Of a stretch of 64,000 bases of DNA, positions 7,595 to 17,539 are shown piece after piece. The notes beneath the pieces were generated by a model. It was not told the DNA's origin. It saw only the letters and a list, made by a program, of their open reading frames with translations, and searched no databases. How positions within the stretch are numbered: position 1 is the stretch's first letter; every line of letters begins with the position of its first letter. A program made the position numbers and the translations under genes. Source of the stretch: Gammaproteobacteria bacterium (lineage in GTDB: Bacteria; Pseudomonadota; Gammaproteobacteria; UBA6429; Thiohalophilaceae); NCBI GenBank assembly GCA_029881995.1, contig JAOULO010000004.1, forward strand, positions 1 to 64,000. Direction: 5' to 3'.

Positions 7595-8695
7595 ATGAAT
7601 GCCGTGGCCCCATTTACTGACAACATCGATAAATCCATCAAGCAGCGGGTGCTGGACACCCTGCACTCGGTGGTGCTGCTCTTCGACCACGAGCTGCGCC
7701 TGCGCTATATCAATCCCGCTGGTGAAATGCTGTTTGCCGTCAGCGCCCATCGCCTCATTGACCAGCCCCTAACGGAACTACTGCATATAGAAGACTCTAT
7801 GGTGAATGCCCTGCAAGAGGTTATGGCAACTGGCCACCCCATCACCAAGCACGAGCAAAAGCTGATGCTACTGGCGCAGCAGGAAATTACCGTCGATATG
7901 ATAGTCACGGCCCTGCATAACGAACAGTCGGGTAAAGAACTCATGATTGAAATGAACCGGCTGGATCGCCTGTTAAAGATTACTCGCGATGAAAGCCTGA
8001 TTGCCCAACAAAAAGCCACCCGTGAATTATTACGTGGCCTGGCCCATGAAGTGAAAAACCCTCTGGGTGGTTTACGGGGGGCTGCGCAGTTACTGGAGAA
8101 AGAACTCCATGACGAATCCCTGAAAGACTATACCCGGGTCATTATCGAAGAGGCCGACCGCCTGCAGACCCTGGTTAATCGCATCCTTGGCCCGAATAAC
8201 ATGCCAAGTAAAAAGAACGTCAATATTATTGAAGTGCTGGAAAGGGTGCGTGCCCTGATGCTGGCTGAAAAAAGTAGCAAGGTCAGCATAAAACGTGACT
8301 ATGACCCAAGTATCCCGGATGTGACCGCCGATCCTGATCAGCTGATTCAGGCAGTACTGAATATCGTGCGCAACGCCTGTCAGGCCCTGGGTGATAAAGG
8401 TGAGGTACGACTGCGTACCCGCATCCTGCGAAAGTTTACCATCGGTCAGAAGACTCACCGGCTGGCCGCCCTTATCGATGTAATCGATAACGGCCCCGGT
8501 ATTCCCGATGACATAAAGGAACAGATCTTTTTCCCCATGATTACCGGTCGTGCTGAAGGCACCGGACTTGGTCTGTCGATTGCCCAATCCTTGATCCACC
8601 AACACGGTGGCTTGATAGAGTGTGATAGCAAACCGGGGGAAACCGTCTTTTCCATTATTTTACCTGTAGCTGCTGGAGATAAAGATCATGGGTAA
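7595..8695 (+). CDS. glnL: Nitrogen regulation sensor kinase NtrB (GlnL)
   Basis: 366 aa, slightly longer than E. coli NtrB. It is a cytosolic histidine kinase/phosphatase that sets the phosphorylation of NtrC according to the PII protein. An N-terminal PAS domain (residues about 20-130, VVLLFDHELRLRYINPAGE) is followed by the phosphoacceptor region RGLAHEVKNPLGGLRGAAQL with His151, then the ATPase domain with N-box (LNIVRNACQAL), DNGPGIP and GTGLGLSIAQ. The last eight bases overlap the start of glnG. A perfect NtrC site lies upstream. Confidence 0.97.
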   Translation: MNAVAPFTDNIDKSIKQRVLDTLHSVVLLFDHELRLRYINPAGEMLFAVSAHRLIDQPLTELLHIEDSMVNALQEVMATGHPITKHEQKLMLLAQQEITVDMIVTALHNEQSGKELMIEMNRLDRLLKITRDESLIAQQKATRELLRGLAHEVKNPLGGLRGAAQLLEKELHDESLKDYTRVIIEEADRLQTLVNRILGPNNMPSKKNVNIIEVLERVRALMLAEKSSKVSIKRDYDPSIPDVTADPDQLIQAVLNIVRNACQALGDKGEVRLRTRILRKFTIGQKTHRLAALIDVIDNGPGIPDDIKEQIFFPMITGRAEGTGLGLSIAQSLIHQHGGLIECDSKPGETVFSIILPVAAGDKDHG

Positions 8696-10103
8696 GGACT
8701 GTATCTGGGTCGTTGATGACGACCGTTCCATCCGCTGGGTGCTGGACAAGGCCCTCAAGAATGCCGATATGGAAGTCGAGACCTTTGAAAATGCCGACGG
8801 GGTATTGCGTCAACTGCGCAAAAAAACCCCAGATGCCATTATTACCGATATTCGTATGCCGGGTATGGACGGACTGGCCCTGTTAAAACAGATCCAGACA
8901 GACCACCCCAACCTGCCCATCATTATCATTACGGCACATTCCGATCTCGATAGTGCGGTTTCGGCTTATGAAGGCGGTGCTTTTGAATACCTGCCTAAAC
9001 CCTTCGATGTAGATGAGGCAGTTGAACTCGCCAGACGTGCCGTACAACACACCCGCAGCCAGCAGGCCACTGAGACAGAGACAGTTAAAGGAGTCGCCGT
9101 ACCTGAGATCATCGGCGCCGCCCCTTCTATGCAGGAGGTGTTTCGTGCCATTGGTCGCCTGTCGCGCTCCAATATCACCGTATTGATCAATGGTGAATCT
9201 GGTACGGGTAAGGAACTGGTGGCCCAGGCCCTGCACCGCCATAGCCCACGTGCCAAGAACCCTTTTATTGCCCTTAACATGGCCGCCATTCCTCGCGACC
9301 TGCTGGAATCAGAACTGTTTGGTCATGAGAAAGGTGCCTTTACCGGTGCCCAGGCTGCGCGGCAGGGTCGCTTTGAACAGGCCAATGGCGGCACCCTGTT
9401 CCTGGATGAAATCGGTGATATGCCGATGGAACTACAAACCCGTCTGTTGCGTGTGCTGGCCGATGGTGAGTTTTACCGCGTTGGTGGCCACTCACCGGTC
9501 AAGGTAGATGTGCGTATTATTGCCGCGACCCACCAGGATCTGGAACAACGAGTTACTAGTGGTCTGTTCCGTGAAGATCTGTTCCACCGCCTGAACGTGA
9601 TTCGTATCCATATTCCACCCCTGCGGGATCGCCAGGAAGACATCCCGGCCCTGGCCCAACATTTTTTGCAAAGCTCTGCCAAGTCTTTGGGCATGGAGAC
9701 CAAGACCCTGGATAGCGATACCGAATATTATATTGCCGGCCTCAACTGGCAGGGCAATGTGCGCCAACTGGAAAATGTCTGTCACTGGCTAACGGTCATG
9801 TCACCCAGTCAGGAAATCCATGTGGACGACCTGCCGCCAGAATTAAAGACAAGCAGCCAACCGAGCAATGGTAGCAGCGATCAAAGGTGGCAGGACTCTC
9901 TGCGACGCTGGGCCGAGTTGCAACTGAATAATGGGGTCGAGGCATTGCTTGATACGGCCACGCCTGAATTTGAACGCATCATGATCGAGACCGCCATGCA
10001 GAAAACCGGTGGCCGTCGCCAGGACGCCGCCCAGCTACTCGGTTGGGGACGCAATACCCTGACTCGCAAGATTAAGGAACTGGGACTGGAAGAAACCATT
10101 TAA
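8688..10103 (+). CDS. glnG: Nitrogen regulator NtrC (GlnG), sigma-54 activator
   Basis: 471 aa. Receiver domain with the acidic pocket VVDDD and phosphoacceptor Asp54 (the same number as in E. coli), then the AAA+ sigma-54 interaction domain with Walker A GESGTGKE (169-176) and the sigma-54 contact loop GAFTGA (216-221), and a C-terminal Fis-type helix-turn-helix ([23 protein letters not shown]). Phosphorylated by NtrB, it should activate sigma-54 promoters, acting through the TGCACC-type sites at 5123 and 7390. It overlaps glnL by 8 nt and is followed by a strong hairpin shared with the convergent lipoprotein gene. Confidence 0.98.
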   Translation: MGKDCIWVVDDDRSIRWVLDKALKNADMEVETFENADGVLRQLRKKTPDAIITDIRMPGMDGLALLKQIQTDHPNLPIIIITAHSDLDSAVSAYEGGAFEYLPKPFDVDEAVELARRAVQHTRSQQATETETVKGVAVPEIIGAAPSMQEVFRAIGRLSRSNITVLINGESGTGKELVAQALHRHSPRAKNPFIALNMAAIPRDLLESELFGHEKGAFTGAQAARQGRFEQANGGTLFLDEIGDMPMELQTRLLRVLADGEFYRVGGHSPVKVDVRIIAATHQDLEQRVTSGLFREDLFHRLNVIRIHIPPLRDRQEDIPALAQHFLQSSAKSLGMETKTLDSDTEYYIAGLNWQGNVRQLENVCHWLTVMSPSQEIHVDDLPPELKTSSQPSNGSSDQRWQDSLRRWAELQLNNGVEALLDTATPEFERIMIETAMQKTGGRRQDAAQLLGWGRNTLTRKIKELGLEETI

Positions 10104-10110
10104 ACACAAC

Positions 10111-10140
10111 AAAAAAAGCGGGCCAATGGCCCGCTTAATT
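10111..10140. terminator. Bidirectional terminator between glnG and the convergent lipoprotein gene
   Basis: A perfect 9-bp stem AAGCGGGCC/GGCCCGCTT (10116-10124, 10128-10136) with AAT loop. A run of seven A before it gives a T tract for the minus-strand gene that ends at 10158; the plus-strand side has only a short T-rich tail. Confidence 0.85.
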
Positions 10141-10157
10141 CGTTTTATACCTGAGTA

Positions 10158-11165
10158 TTAAATCGCCGTACAGGTACTGGTACTCCAGGTACAGTTCTTG
10201 GTCACATCAATAGTACTATCACCATTCGTGTCGACCTCAAGCTTATAAGTATCTTTTGTCAGCATGGTCATGGTTGCTTTTGAACCACCTGCACCTGTCA
10301 GCACAACAACACCGGTTGTTGGATTCAGATCAGGATAGACAAAATGCAATGCTGTGGTCGTGTTGACAGTGATGAAACCATAAGTTGGATGATAGAACTT
10401 ACCGGATATGGTCATATCGGCTTTGGTTGGGTTAGTCGCTGCATCTTCTGTGACTGTTGTAATATAGTTCACCAGTCGGTAAGTTTCATTGGCGTTATTA
10501 TCACGCATATCAAGATTCATGGTGGCGCGGTAACTTACCGTAGACAGAGTTTCCATATCCATGGTGCCCGTCATGGTCATAGATTCACTGGCATCAGTAT
10601 AAGTTAAGGCCGTGAAGGTAGCCTTCATGGTTAATGGTTTATAGGTAGAAGGGTCAAACCCACCTGTTACGCTCATCGAACCATTCATCTTGCTCTTGTC
10701 AGTACAATAAATAAAATTACTGAAGGTCATGGTCATCGAATATTGCCCAGAAACAGTATCAACTGTATAGCTAGTTGACATTGTACCGCCACAGGGGCTT
10801 GTCTCTGTTGACGCTGGTACTGAAATAACTTCTGCAAAATCACTGCCGGTAAATGTTGGGTTCGATGTATCCACACCCTCAATCGCATCACGGATGTGGC
10901 GAATCACACCGACTAGCTGCTCTTTATCTTCGGTGTCACCACCAGTGATATTGCCAGCCGCTTTTGACCCAGAGGAACCGTCCATCATGGATTCGGCCAG
11001 CTTTTCACCATTAGTTGAATCGACTGAAGCCTCGGTATTGGCGCCAGCATAACTCGCAGGCGCTGAACCACTTGATGCAGGTGGATTGCTGTCACTACTA
11101 CAGGCTGTAATAATCGCAAACAACGATAATAAGCCTATAGTTTTTAATTTATTCAAATTACTCAT
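10158..11165 (-). CDS. Hypothetical lipoprotein, Thr/Ser-rich
   Basis: 335 aa from the ATG at 11165, seven bases after AGGAG; an ATG two codons earlier lies too close to that site. The lipobox IITAC follows a hydrophobic signal, and a Ser/Gly/Ala linker comes next. The mature protein is rich in Thr, Ser and Met with alternating beta-strand-like stretches (YSMTMTFSNFIYC, ESMTMTGTMDMETL), suggesting a beta-sheet surface protein. I do not recognise the family. It is monocistronic, shares a terminator with glnG, and has about 180 bp of AT-rich upstream sequence. Confidence 0.7.
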   Translation of the reverse strand: MSNLNKLKTIGLLSLFAIITACSSDSNPPASSGSAPASYAGANTEASVDSTNGEKLAESMMDGSSGSKAAGNITGGDTEDKEQLVGVIRHIRDAIEGVDTSNPTFTGSDFAEVISVPASTETSPCGGTMSTSYTVDTVSGQYSMTMTFSNFIYCTDKSKMNGSMSVTGGFDPSTYKPLTMKATFTALTYTDASESMTMTGTMDMETLSTVSYRATMNLDMRDNNANETYRLVNYITTVTEDAATNPTKADMTISGKFYHPTYGFITVNTTTALHFVYPDLNPTTGVVVLTGAGGSKATMTMLTKDTYKLEVDTNGDSTIDVTKNCTWSTSTCTAI

Positions 11166-11344
11166 TTCCATACTCCTAACTGAAATAAAGCACTGTATTG
11201 TTATCGGTCTGTGAAATGTTAACTTTCAATAAAAATGTGATTAACATCACAACTACTAGTCTTTATTTAGCATTATTTTTGTATGGGTAATAATAAAAAT
11301 CTGAGTTGTAGCAGTCTTTACACATTCACATTACTATCTAGAAG

Positions 11345-11683
11345 ATGGATATTTCGATAAAACTGATGTCGGATCTGACCGGCAGCTCACTGCCACAAAC
11401 ACTGATCAGTGAACTTGAAGCGCTACCGGACAACCAACTGCCTCTGCAACAGGGTCTCAGCCAAAGTAGTTATGTGGCCGACAGCCCTTTCAAAGTAACC
11501 GTCCTGAAACTAACTGAAACCGAGAAAGAAATTTCTCTTAAGGTGGGAGTTTTCTATAGCGGCATTATTGCCGGTTGTAACTGTGCTGATGACCCCAGCC
11601 CAGCGGATGAAATCAATGAGTATTGTGAACTGGACATCCAGATTGACAGGGCCACTGGGCAGGCACAGATAAGCCTGTTGTAA
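11345..11683 (+). CDS. Small conserved-looking hypothetical protein with Cys cluster
   Basis: 112 aa, acidic and without signal peptide or membrane segment, so probably cytosolic. A notable segment is AGCNCADDPSPADEINEYCEL, whose three cysteines and acidic residues could bind a metal (inference). I do not recognise the family with certainty. The gene ends exactly where the convergent FHA gene ends (stop codons at 11683 and 11684). The start ATG has no strong ribosome site. Confidence 0.65.
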   Translation: MDISIKLMSDLTGSSLPQTLISELEALPDNQLPLQQGLSQSSYVADSPFKVTVLKLTETEKEISLKVGVFYSGIIAGCNCADDPSPADEINEYCELDIQIDRATGQAQISLL

Positions 11684-12655
11684 CTAATCAACGTCCTTGT
11701 GACCCGCCTCTTCTTTAGAATCCTCAAATATTGACTCAGCTGCTTTTATAAATTCATCGGTTGTCTGTGTTGAATAAAAACTGACCGAGGAAGGATAGAT
11801 TTTGGCAACATATTCCGGTCTACTACTGAAACTATCTTTATCTAGATTTGATCCGATATAGGCGATACAGACAAATAGTGCTGTCATACCTCCAGCATAG
11901 AACCATCGCTTTCGGCTGGCCTGAAAAATTGATAAATAAAAATGAAACCAGATCAATAAAAGCGTCAAACCAATTGAAAGTACAATGACAACCCCATCAA
12001 TTAACACACTGCTGCCATTATGAAATGCCAGCCAGTCTTTCAATTTATCCAGCAGGGTAAATACAATCACAAACAGGACTGTGGCTGAAAGCTGGGCCAG
12101 AAAACGGGCCTCATGCTTTTTATATCGTGCAAACAGCGTCCAGCTTGTCGGCCAAAGGCTAATCACCATCAGTACCCCAACGGCACCCAACACTTCACGC
12201 CCAACATAAAACTCTGATATCTCTCCTGCGTATTGCAGGTAGAGGTGTAAAACCAGTAACACAAGGCTCAGTCCTCCTGCCACCAGGGGCAGGTTAACCG
12301 TATGGGCCAGCCTTTCAACCCAGTTAAGACGAATGCTATCCGCTACAGGATGATCGGGCAAATAGACTCGAAATCTTGATTTGCCTAGTGAAAATTCATC
12401 TCCCGATGTTACCTTCTGCTCTGACTCAATAGGCTTATGCCCTTTGGCAAAGGTACCATTGATGGAACCAGTATCGCGCAAAACAATACCACCCTGTTCA
12501 TCTAGCTCCAGTACTGCATGGTGTGGACAGATATGGGGATCCGATAAGATCAGATCATTATCAAAAGCGCGCCCAATGCGAATTGTATCGCCTTCAATCT
12601 TCTGCAGATCAAAGGCATGACTACCGCGCCCCAGTATCTCGATAATCAGTTCCAC
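11684..12655 (-). CDS. FHA domain membrane protein
   Basis: 323 aa, starting with GTG at 12655, which follows GGAGG at seven bases; the start lies inside the 3' end of the upstream protease gene (10-nt overlap), so the two are translationally coupled. Residues 1-100 form a forkhead-associated domain (IRIGRAFDNDLIL, DPHICPHHAVLEL, DTGSINGTF), which binds phosphothreonine peptides. Four to five hydrophobic membrane helices follow (about 120-270), then a short tail. The FHA domain is predicted to face the cytoplasm. Coupling with an exported HtrA-like protease suggests a transmembrane signalling or quality-control pair (inference). Confidence 0.85.
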   Translation of the reverse strand: MELIIEILGRGSHAFDLQKIEGDTIRIGRAFDNDLILSDPHICPHHAVLELDEQGGIVLRDTGSINGTFAKGHKPIESEQKVTSGDEFSLGKSRFRVYLPDHPVADSIRLNWVERLAHTVNLPLVAGGLSLVLLVLHLYLQYAGEISEFYVGREVLGAVGVLMVISLWPTSWTLFARYKKHEARFLAQLSATVLFVIVFTLLDKLKDWLAFHNGSSVLIDGVVIVLSIGLTLLLIWFHFYLSIFQASRKRWFYAGGMTALFVCIAYIGSNLDKDSFSSRPEYVAKIYPSSVSFYSTQTTDEFIKAAESIFEDSKEEAGHKDVD

Positions 12656-13899
12656 TGGCTGGCCTCCATAAAGCGCTTGATAAATTGCATTGCGGTCTTT
12701 TTCTCGACACCTGACAGGGTAAAGTGACTCATCAGACCCTGATCGCTAACACCAACTGTACTGGCGATGTATAAAACATCATACAGGTCTGGATACTTTT
12801 TATAGGCCCGGGTACAAAGCGCAACCCGTTCATCCGGTTCATCAACAAAACCCTCATGACAACTAAACTCGGTAACATCTCTTTCACTGGCCCTGTTGCC
12901 TGCCCTTGCACTTCCATAGAGAGTGCCCATGACGGTTGAAAATTGCATTGGTGTCAGAGAAATATTGTTAACCCATTTATATTGCACTTCGATCATGCCT
13001 GAACGAAACCACTGGTTAAGATAGATATTTTCCTTGGCGACACAATTCACTGACACTGTCGAGTATTTTTCTTTCTTTTTGCGAGAGCGGCTTTTGTCAC
13101 CCCAGCAGGGTAAAAACGGTGCAATCTCTTTTAATACACTTGCCTTACCCAACTGAACAGTTTTCCAGTTTGATGCCATGACAGCACGCATCATCTGGCG
13201 CTGGTTTGCAATGAGTTGTTGCTGGATTCTTAGCTGAAAATCGGCTGGAGGTTTGCCACGGCGATCATATTCATTCAATAGTTTGCTGAGTTTGTCAGCC
13301 ACAACAAGAAAACCGATCTGGTTACCCGCTGTAGCAACATTAACACCGATCACCTTACCACTACCATTTAGAACCGGTCCCCCGCTCATACCCGAATTAA
13401 TGGCACCAGTCATATGAATACGCTGGTAATAACTCTGGTCTGTCAAGCCATTATAAGTACCGGGTACGACCGATGCACCAAGATCCAGAGGGTTACCCAT
13501 GGAATAGATGGGATCCCCTTTGCGCATGGGTTTGGAGGCTACCTTCAAATATGGCCAGTCTTTAGCTTGGCCCACCAACTTGACCAGAGCTAGGTCATTG
13601 ACCACATCAATATCCTGTACGATGATCTTTTTGCTTTTGTTTTTTACCGAGACAGCTTCAAGAAAATATTTGTCCGGTTCCTCCATGAATTTTGAAATAA
13701 CATGGTAGTTCGTCACCATCAGACCATCAGGGCGTACCACAAAACCTGAACCGATAGCTGACTTACGGCTGGAGGTTTTTTCCAACACCTTGATCTGGTA
13801 AAGGCGATCCGCATACTTGGAAAATAACTGGCGCGGATTGTCTGCATGGGCAGGAAGGCTGAGCGTCAGCAGAAGAAAAACCAGAATGTAATTACGCAA
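12646..13899 (-). CDS. Trypsin-like (HtrA/S1C-type) serine protease, exported
   Basis: 417 aa. It starts with TTG at 13899, preceded by AAAGG at seven bases, and opens with the signal peptide MRNYILVFLLLTLSLPAHA. The catalytic triad is visible: TNYHV (His), NDLALVKL (Asp) and NSGMSGGPVL (Ser). The protease domain covers about residues 25-215 and resembles DegP/HtrA, but no PDZ domain follows; the remaining ~190 residues contain several cysteines and no motif I know. It should act in the periplasm. It overlaps the FHA gene downstream. Confidence 0.85.
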   Translation of the reverse strand: MRNYILVFLLLTLSLPAHADNPRQLFSKYADRLYQIKVLEKTSSRKSAIGSGFVVRPDGLMVTNYHVISKFMEEPDKYFLEAVSVKNKSKKIIVQDIDVVNDLALVKLVGQAKDWPYLKVASKPMRKGDPIYSMGNPLDLGASVVPGTYNGLTDQSYYQRIHMTGAINSGMSGGPVLNGSGKVIGVNVATAGNQIGFLVVADKLSKLLNEYDRRGKPPADFQLRIQQQLIANQRQMMRAVMASNWKTVQLGKASVLKEIAPFLPCWGDKSRSRKKKEKYSTVSVNCVAKENIYLNQWFRSGMIEVQYKWVNNISLTPMQFSTVMGTLYGSARAGNRASERDVTEFSCHEGFVDEPDERVALCTRAYKKYPDLYDVLYIASTVGVSDQGLMSHFTLSGVEKKTAMQFIKRFMEASQWN

Positions 13900-14067
13900 G
13901 GTTTGGCCTTTGATTGTCGCGTTAAACAGAGCTTAGAGTATAGACAGCCTGGCAAATAGCTGCCAATGGCATTAATCTCTGGTAAACACCTGAAAAACCC
14001 GTATAGTGACAGAAAATAAGAACCCTGATCACAGGACTGGATCACCCTTCAAACTTCTGAAACCATC

Positions 14068-14862
14068 ATGTCACAGGATAAAGACCACCACATCAATATT
14101 TCACCCGTCTCACTGGTGATTGGTTTCCTTTTTGCCGCAGCTATTGGAGGGCTGATCACTAAACTCATACTCTCTGACAAGACTGTGCAGCAGGACATTG
14201 CCAAACCAACTGTACCTGATCTACCCATCGCCGTAAAAAAACTAGCTAAACCATCCAGTACAACGCCTGATAAAAAAACTCAGGCCAGTCAGGAAGCGGC
14301 CAATAAAACTGACAGCCCATCTTCAAACTTTATTATCAAGGGCCTGATCTCTACAGCAGGTGAACCTTGGTCACCCAATATGATTCGTGTCAAACTGCTA
14401 TGGCTTAAAAATAGAAATAAACAGGATTTTTTAATCGGTCACGAACAGGCACAAATCCAGATGACAGAGAAGGGCATGGCCTATCGCTTTAGACTCAGGC
14501 CGCAACCCAACAAATACGTCAGCTTTAATGGTGGCGTGGAAGGTAACATTGCGCGCGTAATTGCCTTTGTTGACTGGCAACAGGACGGTACTCTGAGTCG
14601 CGGCAAAGACAGGATATTTGCCGTCTCCAAGGAAATTCTTCGTTATCGTACGGGCCGATATGACAAATCCAAACTCAACGAAATCCAGATCGCTAATATA
14701 CGCCAGGCTGGCAAAGGCTATGTCTTTATTCGTAATGAACCCGATGCCAATGGCAAACTGGACTGGCGGGTAGTTGCCGATCAAAGCCCCATCCGTCTGG
14801 ATCTTGATGCCAGCGAAACCAGCCTGCCCGGGATGTACAATACCTTTCTCAAGCTTCGCTAG
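14068..14862 (+). CDS. Single-pass membrane protein of unknown function
   Basis: 264 aa. A short cytosolic N-terminus is followed by one transmembrane helix (about residues 12-33, SLVIGFLFAAAIGGLITKL) and a Lys/Pro/Thr-rich linker of about 50 residues. The rest is a periplasmic domain with many aromatic and basic residues (FIIKGLISTAGEPWSPNMIR). I do not recognise the family. It is divergent from the HtrA-like protease gene and shares the 170-bp intergenic region with it, so the two may be linked in function. Confidence 0.65.
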   Translation: MSQDKDHHINISPVSLVIGFLFAAAIGGLITKLILSDKTVQQDIAKPTVPDLPIAVKKLAKPSSTTPDKKTQASQEAANKTDSPSSNFIIKGLISTAGEPWSPNMIRVKLLWLKNRNKQDFLIGHEQAQIQMTEKGMAYRFRLRPQPNKYVSFNGGVEGNIARVIAFVDWQQDGTLSRGKDRIFAVSKEILRYRTGRYDKSKLNEIQIANIRQAGKGYVFIRNEPDANGKLDWRVVADQSPIRLDLDASETSLPGMYNTFLKLR

Positions 14863-14995
14863 GACGTAGTAATTTATATTTTCCTATTATCAATTACTTA
14901 ACAAGCCTCCCAGCATCATAAACCTAAATTTTCACTGTCCTCTGCCGACAAACAGCCAGGAGTTATTCTTAATATAACAAAAGGAAAACAGGCGT

Positions 14996-15631
14996 ATGAA
15001 ATATCGCAGCTATCTATCCGTATTACTTCTCATATTGAGTCCGATAGTGATACCAGATAAGTCTTTTGCTCTACAGCTTGATGAACCCTTTGCCCTGGAT
15101 ACTGATGAACTTAGACAGCTAATCCCGTCATTACAAAAAGGGGGTTATGTCATCTTCTTTCGTCACATGACTACCGACCACAACCAGGAAGATAGGCGAC
15201 CTGTCAATTTGTCTGACTGTAAAACACAGCGCCCTCTTAGCGCCAAAGGTCGGCAACAGGCTTCGACTATTGGCAAGATTTTCCAAACCAGAAAAATTCC
15301 CGTTGGCAAGGTAATAAGCAGCCCTTTCTGTCGTTGCAAACAAACTGCAAAACTGGCCTTTAAACGCTTTACATTATCAGATGATCTTTATTTTGCCATG
15401 GGGCTGGATCGGGCAGGTAAACAGGCCAAAGGCGAAGTACTGAGAAAAATGCTTCGCCAGCAACCCGCAAAAGGTAAAAACACGATCATCGTTGCTCACA
15501 CTGCAAATCTTCAAGAGGCAGTCGGACTCTGGCCCAAACCTGAAGGGGTGGCATATATTTTTAAATCAGGCACAAACGGTAACATAAAACTTGTTGCAAT
15601 GGTGAAACCTCAAACCTGGAATAGCCTGTAA
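14996..15631 (+). CDS. Exported histidine phosphatase superfamily protein
   Basis: 211 aa with a signal peptide (MKYRSYLSVLLLILSPIVI, cleavage near SFA). The phosphatase core is visible: FFRHMTTD holds the phosphoaccepting His, with Met in place of the usual Gly of the RHG motif, SSPFCRCKQTA holds the second Arg, and IIVAHTANL the distal His. Branch-1 periplasmic members of this kind act on phosphorylated small molecules or LPS sugars; the substrate is not evident. The next gene, a sensor kinase, starts 21 nt downstream and may be cotranscribed. Confidence 0.8.
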   Translation: MKYRSYLSVLLLILSPIVIPDKSFALQLDEPFALDTDELRQLIPSLQKGGYVIFFRHMTTDHNQEDRRPVNLSDCKTQRPLSAKGRQQASTIGKIFQTRKIPVGKVISSPFCRCKQTAKLAFKRFTLSDDLYFAMGLDRAGKQAKGEVLRKMLRQQPAKGKNTIIVAHTANLQEAVGLWPKPEGVAYIFKSGTNGNIKLVAMVKPQTWNSL

Positions 15632-15651
15632 CAGCGGCCCTTGCAATAGCC

Positions 15652-17385
15652 ATGCTGCGCTCAAGCTTTCACAACTGGTCCCTACAAAAACGTCTGTATA
15701 TCATTGCTATTATGGCCACCTTTTGCACAGTGGTTTCCGTTGCCGCCAATATATTTACTATTCAAAACTATCACCATAATGTCGAACATGTTTCAGAGGG
15801 CGAGTTGGTTCGCCTGAATTATATTGCCTATGCAGTTCGAGAACTTTCAAACATCCACACTGAACAATTTACTCTATTTAAGACTGCCGGCAAAAAACAA
15901 ACCGAACAACAGATATATTTAAATGGCAGTATATTACTAGATCGTATTGATAAACTTCACCACTACCTAACGATCAACCAGCTGAAAGCTTCACAAAACA
16001 CAAAGATTCACCCTTATAAGAACCATATAAAATACATTACAGATGAACTAAAAACTTACCGCAACACAACCAGTGTTGCGATTGAGATGATCAGCGTTAA
16101 TCCTGCGCTATCAGAAAAATATATGCTTAAAGCCACAACCAGTTTTAATAGGCTAAATACCATGTTATCTGTAAACAGCTTTGATATTTCCGAGCACATC
16201 AACGAAGAACTTAAAGAGGAATTAAGCTATATCCGCCAAATTTACTGGCCAGCCAGTATTCTTATCCTGATTGTTGCTGGCATGATTACACCCTTTATAT
16301 TTATGACTCTGAAAGACCTAACTGGTAGCCTGCAGCAAGTTGGAACTATCCTGGAAAAACTGCGCACTGGCGATACAAAAATTGATATCCCAACTAATGT
16401 GCCAGACCAGCAAATGCAGATGCTTTACCATAGCCTCGAACAATTTCGGCAGACTTTAATAAAACTTCGAGAGACTGATGTTAACCTGTCAGAAAAAAAC
16501 AGCCTGTTAACAGAAGAAAGTAATCGCCGCCAGCTGACTGAACATGAATTACGTCGTTCGCTGGAAGATTTATCACAGGCCACTAAAGCAGCCCAGGCCT
16601 CCAACAAGGCCAAGTCATTGTTTCTGGCGAATATGAGCCATGAGATCCGAACTCCTCTCAACGCGGTACTGGGTATGGCTCAGATGCTACAGACAACAGA
16701 TCTTGATGAAACCCAGCAGGACTACATGGAAACGCTGTATACCCAGGGCAAACATCTGTTACAGCTACTGAATAGCTTTCTGGATTTTTCGCGGATGGAA
16801 TCCGGCAAATTCACCCTCACGTATGAAGCCTTTCATCTCGATAAACTTATTGACGAGATTAGCAGTCTGTTTAGTAGCAACCAGGATAAGCAACACATTA
16901 AGCTCACTATCGAAATTAATAAGGATGTAGACAACGAGTTATATGGTGATCCTCTGCGAATCCGACAAATCCTGATTAACCTGTTAAGCAATGCCTACAA
17001 GTTCACTGAGCAGGGAACAATTCGCATTCACATCCAGAACAGTCCGAACAAACCCGAGTGTGTTATCGATCGACCTGGACAATGTCCCAACCGGAGTGCT
17101 ATCAATCACTGTCACTGGCACTCACTATATATCACTGTTACTGACACCGGGATCGGTATCAACAAAGCAACACAGGGATATATTTTTGAAAACTTCACCC
17201 AGGCCGATGAGAGCCACACCCGACAATATGGCGGTACCGGAATCGGGCTTGCCATCTGTAAACAACTGGTGGAATTAATGGATGGGGAAATCGGTGTTAA
17301 CAGTGAGCCTGGTAAAGGTTCTAGCTTCTGGTTTCGAATCTGCCTGCCAGATAGCGTCGACGCTATTCAAAACCAAACAGCATGA
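15652..17385 (+). CDS. Membrane-bound sensor histidine kinase
   Basis: 577 aa. Two membrane helices (about 15-35 and 200-222) enclose a periplasmic sensor region of about 165 residues, helical in look and of the four-helix-bundle type. A HAMP-like linker and coiled coil follow (225-310), then HisKA with [20 protein letters not shown] (His330) and an ATPase domain with [17 protein letters not shown] and [12 protein letters not shown]. No receiver domain is attached, and no response regulator gene is adjacent, so it is an orphan kinase. It may form an operon with the phosphatase gene upstream. Confidence 0.9.
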   Translation: MLRSSFHNWSLQKRLYIIAIMATFCTVVSVAANIFTIQNYHHNVEHVSEGELVRLNYIAYAVRELSNIHTEQFTLFKTAGKKQTEQQIYLNGSILLDRIDKLHHYLTINQLKASQNTKIHPYKNHIKYITDELKTYRNTTSVAIEMISVNPALSEKYMLKATTSFNRLNTMLSVNSFDISEHINEELKEELSYIRQIYWPASILILIVAGMITPFIFMTLKDLTGSLQQVGTILEKLRTGDTKIDIPTNVPDQQMQMLYHSLEQFRQTLIKLRETDVNLSEKNSLLTEESNRRQLTEHELRRSLEDLSQATKAAQASNKAKSLFLANMSHEIRTPLNAVLGMAQMLQTTDLDETQQDYMETLYTQGKHLLQLLNSFLDFSRMESGKFTLTYEAFHLDKLIDEISSLFSSNQDKQHIKLTIEINKDVDNELYGDPLRIRQILINLLSNAYKFTEQGTIRIHIQNSPNKPECVIDRPGQCPNRSAINHCHWHSLYITVTDTGIGINKATQGYIFENFTQADESHTRQYGGTGIGLAICKQLVELMDGEIGVNSEPGKGSSFWFRICLPDSVDAIQNQTA

Positions 17386-17539
17386 TCCTACTTCAGCATA
17401 ACTAATAACCTAAGCCCACGCTCAGGTATATGGAAATTGGTGCTTGCCAGTTACAATAAAAAACATATACTAATTTATTAATACCAACATAAAAATAATT
17501 AAATAATGATATACCAAATCTGGCATAAGGGGATGGAAG

